DNA of 64,000 nt, from assembly GCA_023664485.1 (NCBI GenBank), contig JAMPFK010000006.1, positions 49,860 to 113,859 of the forward strand, in the 5' to 3' direction. How positions within the stretch are numbered: the first letter of the stretch is position 1; each line of letters begins with the position of its first letter. The notes beneath the pieces were generated by a model that saw only the letters and a list, made by a program, of their open reading frames with translations, did not search any database and had not been told where the DNA came from. The stretch comes from Bacteroides fragilis. Lineage in GTDB: Bacteria > Bacillota > Clostridia > Lachnospirales > Lachnospiraceae. Both the position numbers and the translations under genes were made by a program. Shown one piece after another: positions 33,611 through 42,804 of the stretch.

Positions 33611-34708
33611 CTAACGCTGAACTCTGGCTCCTGCGCCGCCCATGATCGCTTCAACTTCCTTCTTGCTCGCCATCGTGGTATCTCCCGGCGTCGTCATCGC
33701 CAATGCGCCGTGCGCCGCGCCATAGTTGACAGCCAGCTCTGCGTCCTCCGTCGTCATCAGGCCGTAGATAAGGCCGGACGCGAAGGAATCGCCGCCGCCG
33801 ACACGGTCCATGATTTCCAATCCGTTGTAATCTTTTGCCTTGTAAATCTCGCCGTCCGCCCAGCAGATTGCGCTCCAGTCATTTACCGTAGCGGTCTTTA
33901 CCTGACGAAGCGTCGTTGCGACCGCTTTGAAGTTCGGATAGGTCTTGGCAGCTTCATTTATCATTTTCTTATAGCCGTCCAGATTCAGCGTTTTCAGATT
34001 TTCGTCGTTTCCTTCGATTTCGAATCCGAGGCATGCCGTGAAGTCCTCTTCGTTGCCGATCATGACATCCACATATTTCGCGATTTCCTTATTTACTTCC
34101 TGCGCCTTAGCCTGTCCGCCGATCGCGCTCCACATGGACGGACGGTAATTCAGGTCGTAAGATACGATCGTGCCGTATTTTTTCGCCGTCTTGATCGCCG
34201 CAAGTACGGTCTCGCATGACTGCTCCGACAAAGCAGCGTAAATTCCGCCCGTATGTAACCAGCGCGCGCCCAGCTCTCCAAAAATATACTCGAAATCGAA
34301 ATCTTCGGGAGTCGCTTTGGAAATCGCCGTATTCGCACGGTCAGAACATCCTACCGCACCGCGGATTCCGAATCCGCGCTCCGTAAAGTTGATACCGTTA
34401 CGGCATACGCGGCCGATGCCGTCTGTTTTCATCCATTTGATCAGAGATGTATCGACGCCGCCCTGATCGATGAAATCTTCCATCAGCATACCGACTTCGT
34501 TATCCGCAAACGCCGTGATAACTGCCGTATTCATCTTAAAGCATTTTTTCAGGCCGCGGATAACATTATATTCGCCGCCGCCTTCCCATGCCCGGAAAGA
34601 TCTGGCCGTACGGATCCTTCCCTCGCCCGGATCCAGTCTGAGCATTACTTCCCCCAGTGATACCGCGTCAAATTTACATTCGTTCGCCTGCTTTAAACCC
34701 AAATTCAT
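33611..34708 (-). CDS. kdgK: 2-keto-3-deoxygluconate kinase (PfkB family)
   Basis: KdgK phosphorylates 2-keto-3-deoxygluconate, where the UxaABC and KduI/DhuD branches meet. The 365-residue protein has PfkB motifs: the N-terminal GEVMLRLDPGEGR, WEGGGEYNV (sugar lid) and the catalytic anion-hole motif DRVGGGDSFASGL with the base aspartate. A sigma-A promoter lies at 34760-34788. It is followed by kdgA. A second kinase of the same type at 35815 is divergent in sequence, so the two may differ in substrate. Confidence 0.93.
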   Translation of the reverse strand: MNLGLKQANECKFDAVSLGEVMLRLDPGEGRIRTARSFRAWEGGGEYNVIRGLKKCFKMNTAVITAFADNEVGMLMEDFIDQGGVDTSLIKWMKTDGIGRVCRNGINFTERGFGIRGAVGCSDRANTAISKATPEDFDFEYIFGELGARWLHTGGIYAALSEQSCETVLAAIKTAKKYGTIVSYDLNYRPSMWSAIGGQAKAQEVNKEIAKYVDVMIGNEEDFTACLGFEIEGNDENLKTLNLDGYKKMINEAAKTYPNFKAVATTLRQVKTATVNDWSAICWADGEIYKAKDYNGLEIMDRVGGGDSFASGLIYGLMTTEDAELAVNYGAAHGALAMTTPGDTTMASKKEVEAIMGGAGARVQR

Positions 34709-34759
34709 GAAAAAATTTCCTCCTGTTCCTTTTACTTAGTTTTCAGACTATTCTTTTTT

Positions 34760-34788
34760 ATTATAATTTGAATTGGAAATATTCTCAA
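34760..34788 (-). promoter_or_regulatory. Promoter of kdgK-kdgA
   Basis: TTGAGA (34783-34788) and TATAAT (34760-34765) on the minus strand are 17 bases apart, about 50 bases before the kdgK start codon. Confidence 0.78.
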
Positions 34789-35015
34789 TCCCTTTTTACA
34801 GTTTTCTAAATTTTTTCTTTCATTTCTCCCCATTCCAAAGCATTCTACGCTGAGGAACACAAGCAGAATCTCAAATTCTGCTCTGCGATCAATAGAATTT
34901 GCGACGCTCCGGCACAAATTCCTGATTGAATAAATTACTCATCAGAAAATTTATTCAACCTTTCCATTCTTCCCGCCGGGCAAAAAATAAGACATATAGT
35001 TGTTGGCGCATAAAA
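34789..35015. other. Gene-free stretch with two stem-loops upstream of the mscL repeat modules
   Basis: No gene is visible. Perfect stems are AGCAGAAT (34862-34869)/ATTCTGCT (34875-34882) and TTGAATAAATT (34926-34936)/AATTTATTCAA (34948-34958). Both sit between the kdgK promoter and the repeat modules; no T-run marks either as a terminator. Confidence 0.5.
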
Positions 35016-35107
35016 TTCATGATATAATGAGCGTTAACGAGGAAAGCATGCTTGCATGTTTGACGAGCGGCGAATGTTGGTCATGAATCGCAGATTCATG
35101 ATATAAT
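35016..35107 (+). repeat. Degenerate module bounded by two TTCATGATATAAT repeats
   Basis: TTCATGATATAAT occurs at 35016-35028 and again at 35095-35107. The second copy closes a perfect hairpin (TCATGAATC, loop GCA, GATTCATGA at 35081-35101). The inside begins GTTAACGAG, like the ATTAACGAGC inside the adjacent 136-bp repeat. It looks like an older, diverged unit of the same modular family, with an extended -10 at its end. Confidence 0.6.
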
Positions 35108-35235
35108 AACCGCAGAGGAAAATCAAGCGCCGCAGAGCGGCATTTGATTTTCATGCGGTTATTAACGAGCAAGCGTCCGATGAAATCGGACATGGAGCGC
35201 TGAAAGCGCGAGCTTGCGAGTTTAGACGATATAAT
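35100..35235 (+). repeat. 136-bp hairpin-rich repeat, copy 2, ending at the mscL promoter
   Basis: This is the inverted counterpart of 1193-1328, with four differences by my count. It carries the same nested stems and both GATATAAT ends. The final TATAAT (35230-35235) lies 33 bases before the mscL ATG, with AAAGGGAG in between, so it is placed to act as the mscL -10 box. Here the extended -10 TG is changed to CG. Confidence 0.85.
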
Positions 35236-35268
35236 AAACGTAATACAATCGAGAAAGGGAGTATACAA

Positions 35269-35706
35269 ATGATTAAAAAATTTTTTGAAGAATTTAAAAC
35301 TTTCATCAGCAAAGGAAATGTCATGGATATGGCTGTCGGCATTATTATCGGCGGCGCGTTTACAAGCATCGTTTCTTCCCTTGTAGACGATGTTATCAAT
35401 CCGATACTCGGTTTATTCGGCGGCGCGAACTTCGATCAGCTCGCATGGAATATCACGGGCGACGTCACACTCTATTATGGAAAATTCATTACCGCCGTAG
35501 TCAATTTCCTGATCATGGCGCTGATCGTATTCCTGATCGTAAAAACCATGAATACCGTAATATCCCATACCCACAAAAAAGAAGCTCCAAAAGCTCCTGC
35601 GACTAAAATATGCCCATTCTGCAGATCTGCAATTGCAATCGAAGCCACCCGGTGCCCGCACTGCACCTCGCAGCTTGAAAGCATATGCGGCGAAACGACC
35701 GCTTAA
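35269..35706 (+). CDS. mscL: Large-conductance mechanosensitive channel MscL with C-terminal zinc ribbon
   Basis: MscL opens under membrane tension and releases solutes during osmotic downshock. The 145-residue protein has the N-terminal amphipathic helix, TM1 (MDMAVGIIIGGAFTSIVSSL) and TM2 (AVVNFLIMALIVFLIVKTM), then a charged linker. The last 25 residues carry CPFC and CPHC, a zinc-ribbon-like pair. C-terminal ribbons of this kind occur in other Firmicute MscL proteins. Upstream is the tandem of repeat modules that seems to provide the promoter. Confidence 0.95.
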   Translation: MIKKFFEEFKTFISKGNVMDMAVGIIIGGAFTSIVSSLVDDVINPILGLFGGANFDQLAWNITGDVTLYYGKFITAVVNFLIMALIVFLIVKTMNTVISHTHKKEAPKAPATKICPFCRSAIAIEATRCPHCTSQLESICGETTA

Positions 35707-35814
35707 AGAGTGCCATATATCCGTCCGTATCATGATTTTTCATATATATTTTATTGAAATGTCCATCCAATTATCATAAAATAAAAGAAAAACAATGCAG
35801 AAGGAGGTTCCTCA

Positions 35815-36903
35815 ATGAAGCACGCCAACCCATTACTATCCAATAACAACAGCCCCGACAAATTTATAACCATCGGAGAGATTATGCTCCGCCTGACTCC
35901 TCCCAATTATGAGAAGATCCGCATGGCGTCTACCTTTGAGGCAAGCTATGGCGGAAGCGAGGCAAATATCGCGCTGGCGCTGGCCAATCTAGGCGTTGAC
36001 AGCACTTTTTTCAGCGTCGTACCGAATAACAGCATCGGCAAGAGCGCCATCCGTATGCTGCGGAGCAACGACGTTCACTGCACTCCCGTCATTCTGAGCA
36101 CGCCTGAGCAGACTCCTACACACCGCCTCGGAAGCTATTATCTGGAAACCGGATACGGTATCCGCGCCAGCAAGGTCACCTATGACAGAAAACACAGCGC
36201 CATTACGGAATTCGATTTCAGCGCCATCGATCTGAACCAGCTTCTCGACGGCTTTACATGGCTCCATCTGAGCGGCATTACGCCGGCCCTTTCGCCGAAC
36301 TGCAGGCAGCTTATCATGGACTGTCTGAAAACGGCGAAAGAAAAAGGCCTCACGGTCAGCTTCGACGGCAATTTCCGAAGCAAGCTCTGGACCTGGGAAG
36401 AAGCGAGAGACTTCTGTACCGGATGTCTGCCCTATGTGGACGTCCTGCTCGGCATCGAACCCTACCATCTCTGGAAAGACGAAGAAGACCATAGCAAAGG
36501 CGATGTCAAAGACGGCGTTCCGTTACAGCCGAGCTACGAACAGGAAGATGAAATTTTCCAGGCTTTCGTTGCCAGATATCCAAACCTGAAATGTATCGCC
36601 CGCCACGTCCGTTATGCGCACAGCGGAAGCGAAAACAGCCTGAAAGCTTTTCTGTGGTATGAGAATCATACCTTTGAAAGCAAGCTGTTCACCTTCAATA
36701 TTCTGGATCGTGTCGGCGGCGGAGACGCTTTCGCAAGCGGCCTGATCTATGCGATGATGCATCATTATAAACCGATGGATATCGTCAATTTCGCAGTCGC
36801 GAGCAGCGCCATCAAGCATACCATCCGCGGCGATGCCAACATCACCGACGACGTGGAGAGCATCCGCAACCTGATGAATATGAATTACGATATCAAACGA
36901 TGA
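35815..36903 (+). CDS. PfkB-family sugar kinase, second 2-keto-3-deoxygluconate kinase-like
   Basis: The 362-residue protein has GEIMLRLTPP at the N terminus, the lid motif FEASYGGSEANIA and the catalytic DRVGGGDAFASGL. Family resemblance points to 2-keto-3-deoxygluconate or a related keto-sugar acid. It is clearly different from KdgK at 33.6 kb, which has WEGGGEYN in the lid, so substrate range or regulation may differ. AGAAGGAGG precedes the ATG. It is transcribed alone and ends at a good terminator. Confidence 0.85.
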   Translation: MKHANPLLSNNNSPDKFITIGEIMLRLTPPNYEKIRMASTFEASYGGSEANIALALANLGVDSTFFSVVPNNSIGKSAIRMLRSNDVHCTPVILSTPEQTPTHRLGSYYLETGYGIRASKVTYDRKHSAITEFDFSAIDLNQLLDGFTWLHLSGITPALSPNCRQLIMDCLKTAKEKGLTVSFDGNFRSKLWTWEEARDFCTGCLPYVDVLLGIEPYHLWKDEEDHSKGDVKDGVPLQPSYEQEDEIFQAFVARYPNLKCIARHVRYAHSGSENSLKAFLWYENHTFESKLFTFNILDRVGGGDAFASGLIYAMMHHYKPMDIVNFAVASSAIKHTIRGDANITDDVESIRNLMNMNYDIKR

Positions 36904-36970
36904 ATTTCTGACGAAAGAAAATTTCTAAAAGGAGACATATCCTGAATCAGGGAACAAAATCCTGAAGAAA

Positions 36971-37011
36971 CCGGGGAACAGTCCGTTTAACAGACTTTCC
37001 CCGGCCTTTTT
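36971..37011 (+). terminator. Intrinsic terminator after the second kinase gene
   Basis: CCGGGGA (36971-36977) pairs with TCCCCGG (36998-37004), extended inward by GTC/GAC, and is followed by CCTTTTT. It also lies just beyond the stop of the convergent GH78 gene. Confidence 0.85.
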
Positions 37012-37014
37012 ATC

Positions 37015-39648
37015 TTATGACCACGGATCTTTCATGACCGGCACATCCTCTTTTTTCAGCGGCTCCGCCGTTTCATAGGCTACATGATAAGTACCTGCGG
37101 CCAGCAGACACATCCCGTCCCGCACATCGGCAAACATGGGATTCTCCCGATCCTCATAAGTTTCCGGGCTGGCATAAGGCAGCATGAGCGCCGCCTGCGC
37201 GCCAAAGGGAACCTGCACCGTCATTTCCACATGATTATTATCGGGAATCCTCCAGTGCATCCGGTATTCGCCTGCCGGACTGTCATAGAACGCTTTTAAC
37301 TCCTGTAATTCCAGGTTCAGCTCCGGCACGATTTTCATAGTCTTCCCGCCCCTGGTTTCCAATGAAAATTTAAGCCCCGCGCCATGCGCGAACATCCACT
37401 CCAGTACCGAACCGTAAGCGTAATGATTCAGACTGTTCATGCCGGTGCCGGAAATGCTTCCGTCATCCAATACGGAATTCCAGCGCTCCCATACCGTAGT
37501 CGCCCCCAGCTTCACTTCATGGAGCCATCCCGGATACTCTTCATTCAACAGCAGTTTATACGCAAGGCCGCTCATTCCGTAATCGGAAAGCACATGGCAC
37601 AGAATCGGCGTTCCGATAAAACCGGTGCGGAACTTATAATCGCAGTCCCAGAATAATCTTTCCAACTGCCGTTTTATCAGTTCTTCATTATCCGACAAAT
37701 GATATTTCAGGGTCAAAAGCAGCGCGGTCTGCGTTTTAATGCAGCAGCGTCCTGTAACGGAATAATACTCTCTTTTTACCTCGGCGATCTGCTCGTCATG
37801 AAGCGCCTGATAGGCAGCGCGGTCTTCCTCATGCCCCAGCACGGCCGCCGCTTCCGCCACCAGCCCTGCGCTCACCGCATAATAAAGATTCGCAAGAAAG
37901 TCCTCGTCCGTACCTCCTAACATCTGTTCCGCATCCTGTCTGGGATGATCCAGCGCCAGCCAGTCGCCAAAGTGGAACCGCTTCCGCCAGCCATGCTCTT
38001 CGCCGTCCACGCCGCGCACATAATCCACCCATGCTTTCATCGAAGCATACTGTCTGCGCAGGATGCTCCTGTCTCCATAGAACAAATACATATTCCATGG
38101 AATGATACAGGCGGCATCGCCCCATGCGCAGGCGGCTTCCGTAATGCCTGCGGAAGGCACGACATTGGGAACCATCCCGCCGAGCTGCCGCTGTTCCGAA
38201 TCCATATCATACAAGTATTTTTCATAAAAAGCATAGCTGTCCGTCAGATACATCGCCGTCGGAGAGAATACCTGAGCGTCTCCTGTCCAGCCCATGCGCT
38301 CGTCCCTCTGCGGACAATCCGTCGGCACATCCAGGAAATTGCTGCGAAGCCCCCAGCGCACATTGCTGATGAATCTGTTCACAAGCGCGTTGCCCGTCTC
38401 CATTCCGCCGACATCCTCAATATCGCTGTAAAGGGCCAGTCCCGTAAAATCCTCCGGCCTGAGATCCGCTATCCCCTGAATCTTCACATAGCGGTATCCA
38501 TAATAAGTAAATCTGGGCCGGATCGTCACCGGATATCCGGCGCTGATATAGCGGTATTCCGATTTCGCGCTGCGCAGATTATCATTGTAAAAATTCCCCT
38601 GCTGTAAGATTTCTCCGGTCTGTATAATAACTTCCGTACCCGCGGGCACATCTGCCTTTAACGTAAAAATACCGGCAAATTCCTGCCCCATATCCAGAAC
38701 CGTCTCGCCTGCCGGCGTATGAATCAGCTCCACGGGACACAGCGTCTGTTTTACGCATACGGGCAGGCTTTTTCTCTCCATCAGACGGCCTTTCGGCGCC
38801 TCGCAGACCAAAACCCGTTCCGCCGGCAGAGGTTCCAGCGTATCGTCTGCCTGTTCCCCGTCATACAGGCTGGAAAAAACGATATTGCTCCGGCGCACCT
38901 GCCAGCTCTCGTCCGTTCCAATCGTTTCCACGGTCCCATCCGCATAAAGAAGCCTGAGCTCCGCTATCAGCTTCCACTCATTCCCGTAATATCCTTTTTC
39001 CTCTTTGGCCGTAAACCCAAAACGTCCCTTATACCAGCCATTTCCAAGCAGAATTGACAAAGTTCCCTCCTGCTGCAAAGCCTCTGTTACATCATAGGTC
39101 TGATATTGTACCCAGCTGTTGTAATTATTGGAATAGGGCGTCAGATATTCTTCTCCGATTTTTTCCCCGTTATAATAAGCCTCGTATAATCCCAGGCCGC
39201 ACACATACAGCCTCGCCTGACTTACCTCTTTTCCAGGGGCAACCGCTTTTTCAAAATACGGATGCCTTTTCTCCCGGCTGTCGCAGGTAATCCATTTTCC
39301 TGCCCATGCTTCCCCCATTTTGGCGGTCTCGAACCACTGTGTTTCGGAAACGGCTTCTTCCGCGCTTCCGTCCTCCGTTTCCGCGTCGGTGCGCACCGTT
39401 ACCTTCCAATAATAACGGGTATAAGGACGCAGCTCCATATCCACCGGAGCGGCCAGCGAATCGAGTTCCGGCTGAAAGCCGGTATCCGTTATGATCCGGG
39501 TAAAAGCTTCGTCCAACGCCACCTGTATCCGGGCGGCAGTCTGCTTCTTTCCCATCGCATCCCGCACCTTCCACGAAAAAACCGTATCTGTCATCACGAA
39601 GCCGAGCGGATTTTTTAAATGATTCACTTTACAGCTGTAAATTTCCAT
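37015..39648 (-). CDS. Alpha-L-rhamnosidase, GH78 (copy 1)
   Basis: GH78 enzymes release terminal L-rhamnose. The 877-residue protein has the usual order: N-terminal fibronectin-III and beta-sandwich domains, an (alpha/alpha)6 barrel with the catalytic block DCPQRDERMGWTGDAQ near residue 440 and the base-region motif GATTVWERWNSV near 720, then a C-terminal beta domain. No signal peptide is present. GGAAGGGAA precedes the ATG. It follows the second GH78 gene on the same strand after a 330-base gap with gene debris. Rhamnosyl groups of rhamnogalacturonan or plant glycosides are likely substrates. Confidence 0.95.
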   Translation of the reverse strand: MEIYSCKVNHLKNPLGFVMTDTVFSWKVRDAMGKKQTAARIQVALDEAFTRIITDTGFQPELDSLAAPVDMELRPYTRYYWKVTVRTDAETEDGSAEEAVSETQWFETAKMGEAWAGKWITCDSREKRHPYFEKAVAPGKEVSQARLYVCGLGLYEAYYNGEKIGEEYLTPYSNNYNSWVQYQTYDVTEALQQEGTLSILLGNGWYKGRFGFTAKEEKGYYGNEWKLIAELRLLYADGTVETIGTDESWQVRRSNIVFSSLYDGEQADDTLEPLPAERVLVCEAPKGRLMERKSLPVCVKQTLCPVELIHTPAGETVLDMGQEFAGIFTLKADVPAGTEVIIQTGEILQQGNFYNDNLRSAKSEYRYISAGYPVTIRPRFTYYGYRYVKIQGIADLRPEDFTGLALYSDIEDVGGMETGNALVNRFISNVRWGLRSNFLDVPTDCPQRDERMGWTGDAQVFSPTAMYLTDSYAFYEKYLYDMDSEQRQLGGMVPNVVPSAGITEAACAWGDAACIIPWNMYLFYGDRSILRRQYASMKAWVDYVRGVDGEEHGWRKRFHFGDWLALDHPRQDAEQMLGGTDEDFLANLYYAVSAGLVAEAAAVLGHEEDRAAYQALHDEQIAEVKREYYSVTGRCCIKTQTALLLTLKYHLSDNEELIKRQLERLFWDCDYKFRTGFIGTPILCHVLSDYGMSGLAYKLLLNEEYPGWLHEVKLGATTVWERWNSVLDDGSISGTGMNSLNHYAYGSVLEWMFAHGAGLKFSLETRGGKTMKIVPELNLELQELKAFYDSPAGEYRMHWRIPDNNHVEMTVQVPFGAQAALMLPYASPETYEDRENPMFADVRDGMCLLAAGTYHVAYETAEPLKKEDVPVMKDPWS

Positions 39649-39753
39649 TTCAGCGTTCCCTTCCTTTCTTTTTCAATCATCGTTTATCCCGTATTTCTTC
39701 TTTTATTCATTGTAACACGCGCTTATCGTATATGCACCTGCAGTTTTTGATTT
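39649..39753. other. Non-coding stretch upstream of GH78 copy 1
   Basis: It contains the ribosome binding site of the GH78 gene and no recognisable promoter. The sequence then passes directly into the dehydrogenase remnant. Confidence 0.4.
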
Positions 39754-39948
39754 GGCGGAAAAACTTCTCGAAAGGTTAAGGGATACATAGAAACGCCCTG
39801 CATTCCGCGCCACGGATTTTACGGCGAAGTCGCAGAAATCAACGGAACTGCTGACGGCATTGAAATCGGTGACAGCGTATGCGCAGCGCAGAGCATGCTG
39901 GCAGAACCCATCGCATGCGGAATACACGCATTGGCGCAGAGGCGGTAT
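39754..39948 (+). pseudogene. Remnant of a zinc-dependent alcohol dehydrogenase (MDR family)
   Basis: Read in the frame of position 39781, the sequence gives PCIPRHGFYGEVAEING, then GIEIGDSV, then MLAEPIACGIHAL. These are the conserved GHEFxGEV, GDRV and EPLACAxHA landmarks of sorbitol/threonine dehydrogenase-type proteins. About 50-60 residues between GDSV and LAEP are missing, the G and E of GHE are changed to R and G, and neither end of the gene is present. It has no start codon and no ribosome binding site. It is a decayed leftover at the boundary between the two GH78 genes. Confidence 0.7.
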
Positions 39949-39978
39949 TCTACACATCTGTTTTCAGATACAGCCTCT

Positions 39979-42804
39979 TTATGGGTGACAGTAACCAGCC
40001 TCTGCTCCCTCCTGATTTTCCACCCAGTCCGCCATGAGCATAAGCAGTTTTTCTGCTGCTGCCCTCACCATCTGTGGGTTGAATCCCATAAAAAACATAA
40101 ACTGCAGTTCATTCAGGCTCAGACTTAAATTTTCGGGGTCGCTGCCCATCGCAAGCTCATATGCGATTGGAAGGTCTGTCTTTAATATTTCCATTGCACG
40201 CGCGTCACACTGCAGCTCCTCCAGGCGCGTATCCATCGTATAGATTCTACGATAATCACGGTTTGGCTGATAAGTCTTTTCAAAGATACCAGCCTCCAAA
40301 AGCACCTCCTCGCCGTCTGTCCCCGGAAGCAGGGCAACAGCTGTACAGCCAAACGGCACCTCGAAGTGCACCGTTATCGTCCCGTCCGTGTTGATCCGCC
40401 AGTTCGACACATATTTCCCGCTGACAGAATCATAGGAATAATTGACATAGGAAAGCTTTGGATTCATCTGCGGCGCAAACCGCACAGACCGGAATCCCGC
40501 CTCTGTCTCATTGATTCCCGCAATATGACGGTATACATATTCCATGACCGAACCATACGCATAATGATTGAGCGAATTCATGCCTGTGCCGCTGATGCTG
40601 CCATCATCCAGCACCGAATTCCAGCGTTCCCAGATCGTTGTCGCACCAAGCCTGATGCAATGCATCCATCCCGGAAATCCTTCCTGAAATAAAATATAAT
40701 ATGCCAGATCTTCCATGCCATTCTCTGCCAGAACCTGACATATCATCGGCGCACCGACGAATCCTCCCTTGATTTTGTAGCAGTCTTTTTTCAGACGCAC
40801 CCTTAATCCCTCTATGACACGCTCCTTATCCACATAAACGCCAAATTTAAGGCTGATCAGATATCCTGTCTGTGTATCAACCGCAAGCTTTCCGTTGGGT
40901 GAAAAATATTCTGCAAGGATTGCCTTATAAATCTGTTCCGCTTTCCGGCAGTACTGTTTCCGTTCTTCTTCTTTTTCCAAAATTCCCGCCGCTTTTGCAA
41001 GTTTCAAAACGGAGGCATAATAATATATGGACGCCACGAAATAATCATCGGTGCCGCCCTTCATGCTCTGCGGCGTCACACCGTCCTGGGCAAGCCAGTC
41101 CCCAAAATGAAAACCAAAATTCCATAAATGCCGCTCCCCGTGTTCCTTATCCTGTGTGATGATCCACTCAACCCAGTCCTTCATCATCGAGTAATATACC
41201 GCCAGTTCATCTTTATCTCCATAATACCGGTAAAGCGTCATAGGCAGGAATGTCGCGACATCTCCCCATACGCTGCTGCCTCCGGGCATACGGCAGTTAT
41301 TGGGAATATAGTTTGCAATCTGTCCACCATGCTTTTTCTGATCCACCCGCAGATCGTATAAAAATTTCCGGTAAAAGGCTCTCGTATCCATCTGAAAACA
41401 TGCCGTCGGGGCAAAAACCATCGCGTCACCCGTCCACCCCAAGCGCTCATCGCGCTGTGGGCAGTCTGTCGGCATATCCAGGAAATTGGAACGCTGTCCC
41501 CATGCAGCATTGCCTGCAAGCTGATTTAACATATTGCTCGATGATTCAAATTTGCCCGTATCATCAAGATCGGAATATACTGCCCTTCCGGTAAAGGCAG
41601 ACTTATCAGGCTCCCCAATCCAGCCGGTCACACGCACATAACGGAAACCATAGTATGTAAAATGCGGACGCACCGTCTCTTTTTCCCCATTTGAAATATA
41701 AATTAACTGCGCCTTGGCGGTTCTGTAATTATCATTATAAAAATTCCCTTGCTGCAGGATTTCCCCAAAGTCCAGCACGATTTTTGTTCCCTTTGGAAAA
41801 TCTGCCTGAAATTCAAGATACCCTGTGAAGTTCTGTCCCATATCAAGTACCGTTTCTCCTGCAGGCGTATGAATCACTTCTTTAACCGGAAGCTGTTTCT
41901 TTACGATCACCGGAATACTATAGCGCTCCCTGAGCCTTTTTTTGTCCGGGATTCCGGTATCTGCAATTCCTTCATCCAATACAACGACCGGCTTCCCGCT
42001 GTTCTCTCTTCCTTCCCACAAAAGGCGGTTATAACATTCACCATCATAGATATCGCTCATCTCAATGTTGCTGCCGCGATACTTCCAGTCCTCGTCTGTT
42101 CTGATCATTTCAGAAGTCCCGTCTGTATAAATGATATGCAGTTCCGCGATTGCCCAGAAACGGTCGCCAAAAAACGCTATGTCCCCATCATAGCCCAGAC
42201 GCCCCTTATACCATCCGTTTCCAGTCATGATCTCAATGCGGTTGTTTTTCTGCAGAAGTCTGGTAACATCATAAGTCTGGTACTGGATGTCCTCATTATA
42301 ATCGTTACAAAACGGCGCCAGATAATCCTCCCCGATTTTTGTTCCATTCAGATATGCCTCATACAGCCCAAGACCCGTCACATAAATATGTGCGGATGAC
42401 ACTTCCCTTTTTGTTTCAAAGTCATGGAAAAATATAGGGTGATAAGTATCTTCCGCAGCAGTTCCCACAAAAGAAGCTTCCCACGGTTCATTCATTTTTC
42501 CTGTTTCAAACCATGCGGTCTCACTCCTTGCGTTTTCGCCATTCTCTCCTGTTATCTCAACATAATAGTAATAACGCGTTCTGGGAGTAAGCGCAATATG
42601 AATGTGTTCGCCGATACTGCTCAACCCAGCCCCGCTCTTTTCCCAGATAATATTCCTGCACTGTGGATCCTGCGAAACTACAATCCTGGCATTTGTCTGA
42701 CGCCTGCCCGCTGCATCCACTACTTTCCATGAACATTTTACATATGGGTATGCAAAGCCCATCGGATTCCTGATTCCGTTGATCTTCGTGTCAATCACTT
42801 TCAT
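39979..42804 (-). CDS. Alpha-L-rhamnosidase, GH78 (copy 2)
   Basis: The 941-residue protein has the same domain order as the first GH78, including DCPQRDERLGWTGDAM and GATTIWERWNSV. A C-terminal tail of about 70 residues after the beta domain (helical, ending AEAGYCHP) is absent from copy 1. The start overlaps the end of the GH1 gene by four bases (ATGA), with AGGAGGGG upstream, so the two are translationally coupled. It is the last gene of the importer-glycosidase operon, which points to a rhamnose-glucose disaccharide or rhamnosyl glucoside as substrate. Confidence 0.95.
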   Translation of the reverse strand: MKVIDTKINGIRNPMGFAYPYVKCSWKVVDAAGRRQTNARIVVSQDPQCRNIIWEKSGAGLSSIGEHIHIALTPRTRYYYYVEITGENGENARSETAWFETGKMNEPWEASFVGTAAEDTYHPIFFHDFETKREVSSAHIYVTGLGLYEAYLNGTKIGEDYLAPFCNDYNEDIQYQTYDVTRLLQKNNRIEIMTGNGWYKGRLGYDGDIAFFGDRFWAIAELHIIYTDGTSEMIRTDEDWKYRGSNIEMSDIYDGECYNRLLWEGRENSGKPVVVLDEGIADTGIPDKKRLRERYSIPVIVKKQLPVKEVIHTPAGETVLDMGQNFTGYLEFQADFPKGTKIVLDFGEILQQGNFYNDNYRTAKAQLIYISNGEKETVRPHFTYYGFRYVRVTGWIGEPDKSAFTGRAVYSDLDDTGKFESSSNMLNQLAGNAAWGQRSNFLDMPTDCPQRDERLGWTGDAMVFAPTACFQMDTRAFYRKFLYDLRVDQKKHGGQIANYIPNNCRMPGGSSVWGDVATFLPMTLYRYYGDKDELAVYYSMMKDWVEWIITQDKEHGERHLWNFGFHFGDWLAQDGVTPQSMKGGTDDYFVASIYYYASVLKLAKAAGILEKEEERKQYCRKAEQIYKAILAEYFSPNGKLAVDTQTGYLISLKFGVYVDKERVIEGLRVRLKKDCYKIKGGFVGAPMICQVLAENGMEDLAYYILFQEGFPGWMHCIRLGATTIWERWNSVLDDGSISGTGMNSLNHYAYGSVMEYVYRHIAGINETEAGFRSVRFAPQMNPKLSYVNYSYDSVSGKYVSNWRINTDGTITVHFEVPFGCTAVALLPGTDGEEVLLEAGIFEKTYQPNRDYRRIYTMDTRLEELQCDARAMEILKTDLPIAYELAMGSDPENLSLSLNELQFMFFMGFNPQMVRAAAEKLLMLMADWVENQEGAEAGYCHP

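Noticed and set aside
35016..35235. Repeated short units considered as a CRISPR array
   Set aside because: The repeated units are only 8-13 bases, unequally spaced and part of a larger repeat found elsewhere; there are no regular spacers and no cas genes beside them.
39703..39957. Minus-strand 84-codon reading frame between the GH78 genes
   Set aside because: It runs antisense to the dehydrogenase remnant, has no ribosome binding site and its sequence resembles nothing; the plus-strand frame has clear protein landmarks.
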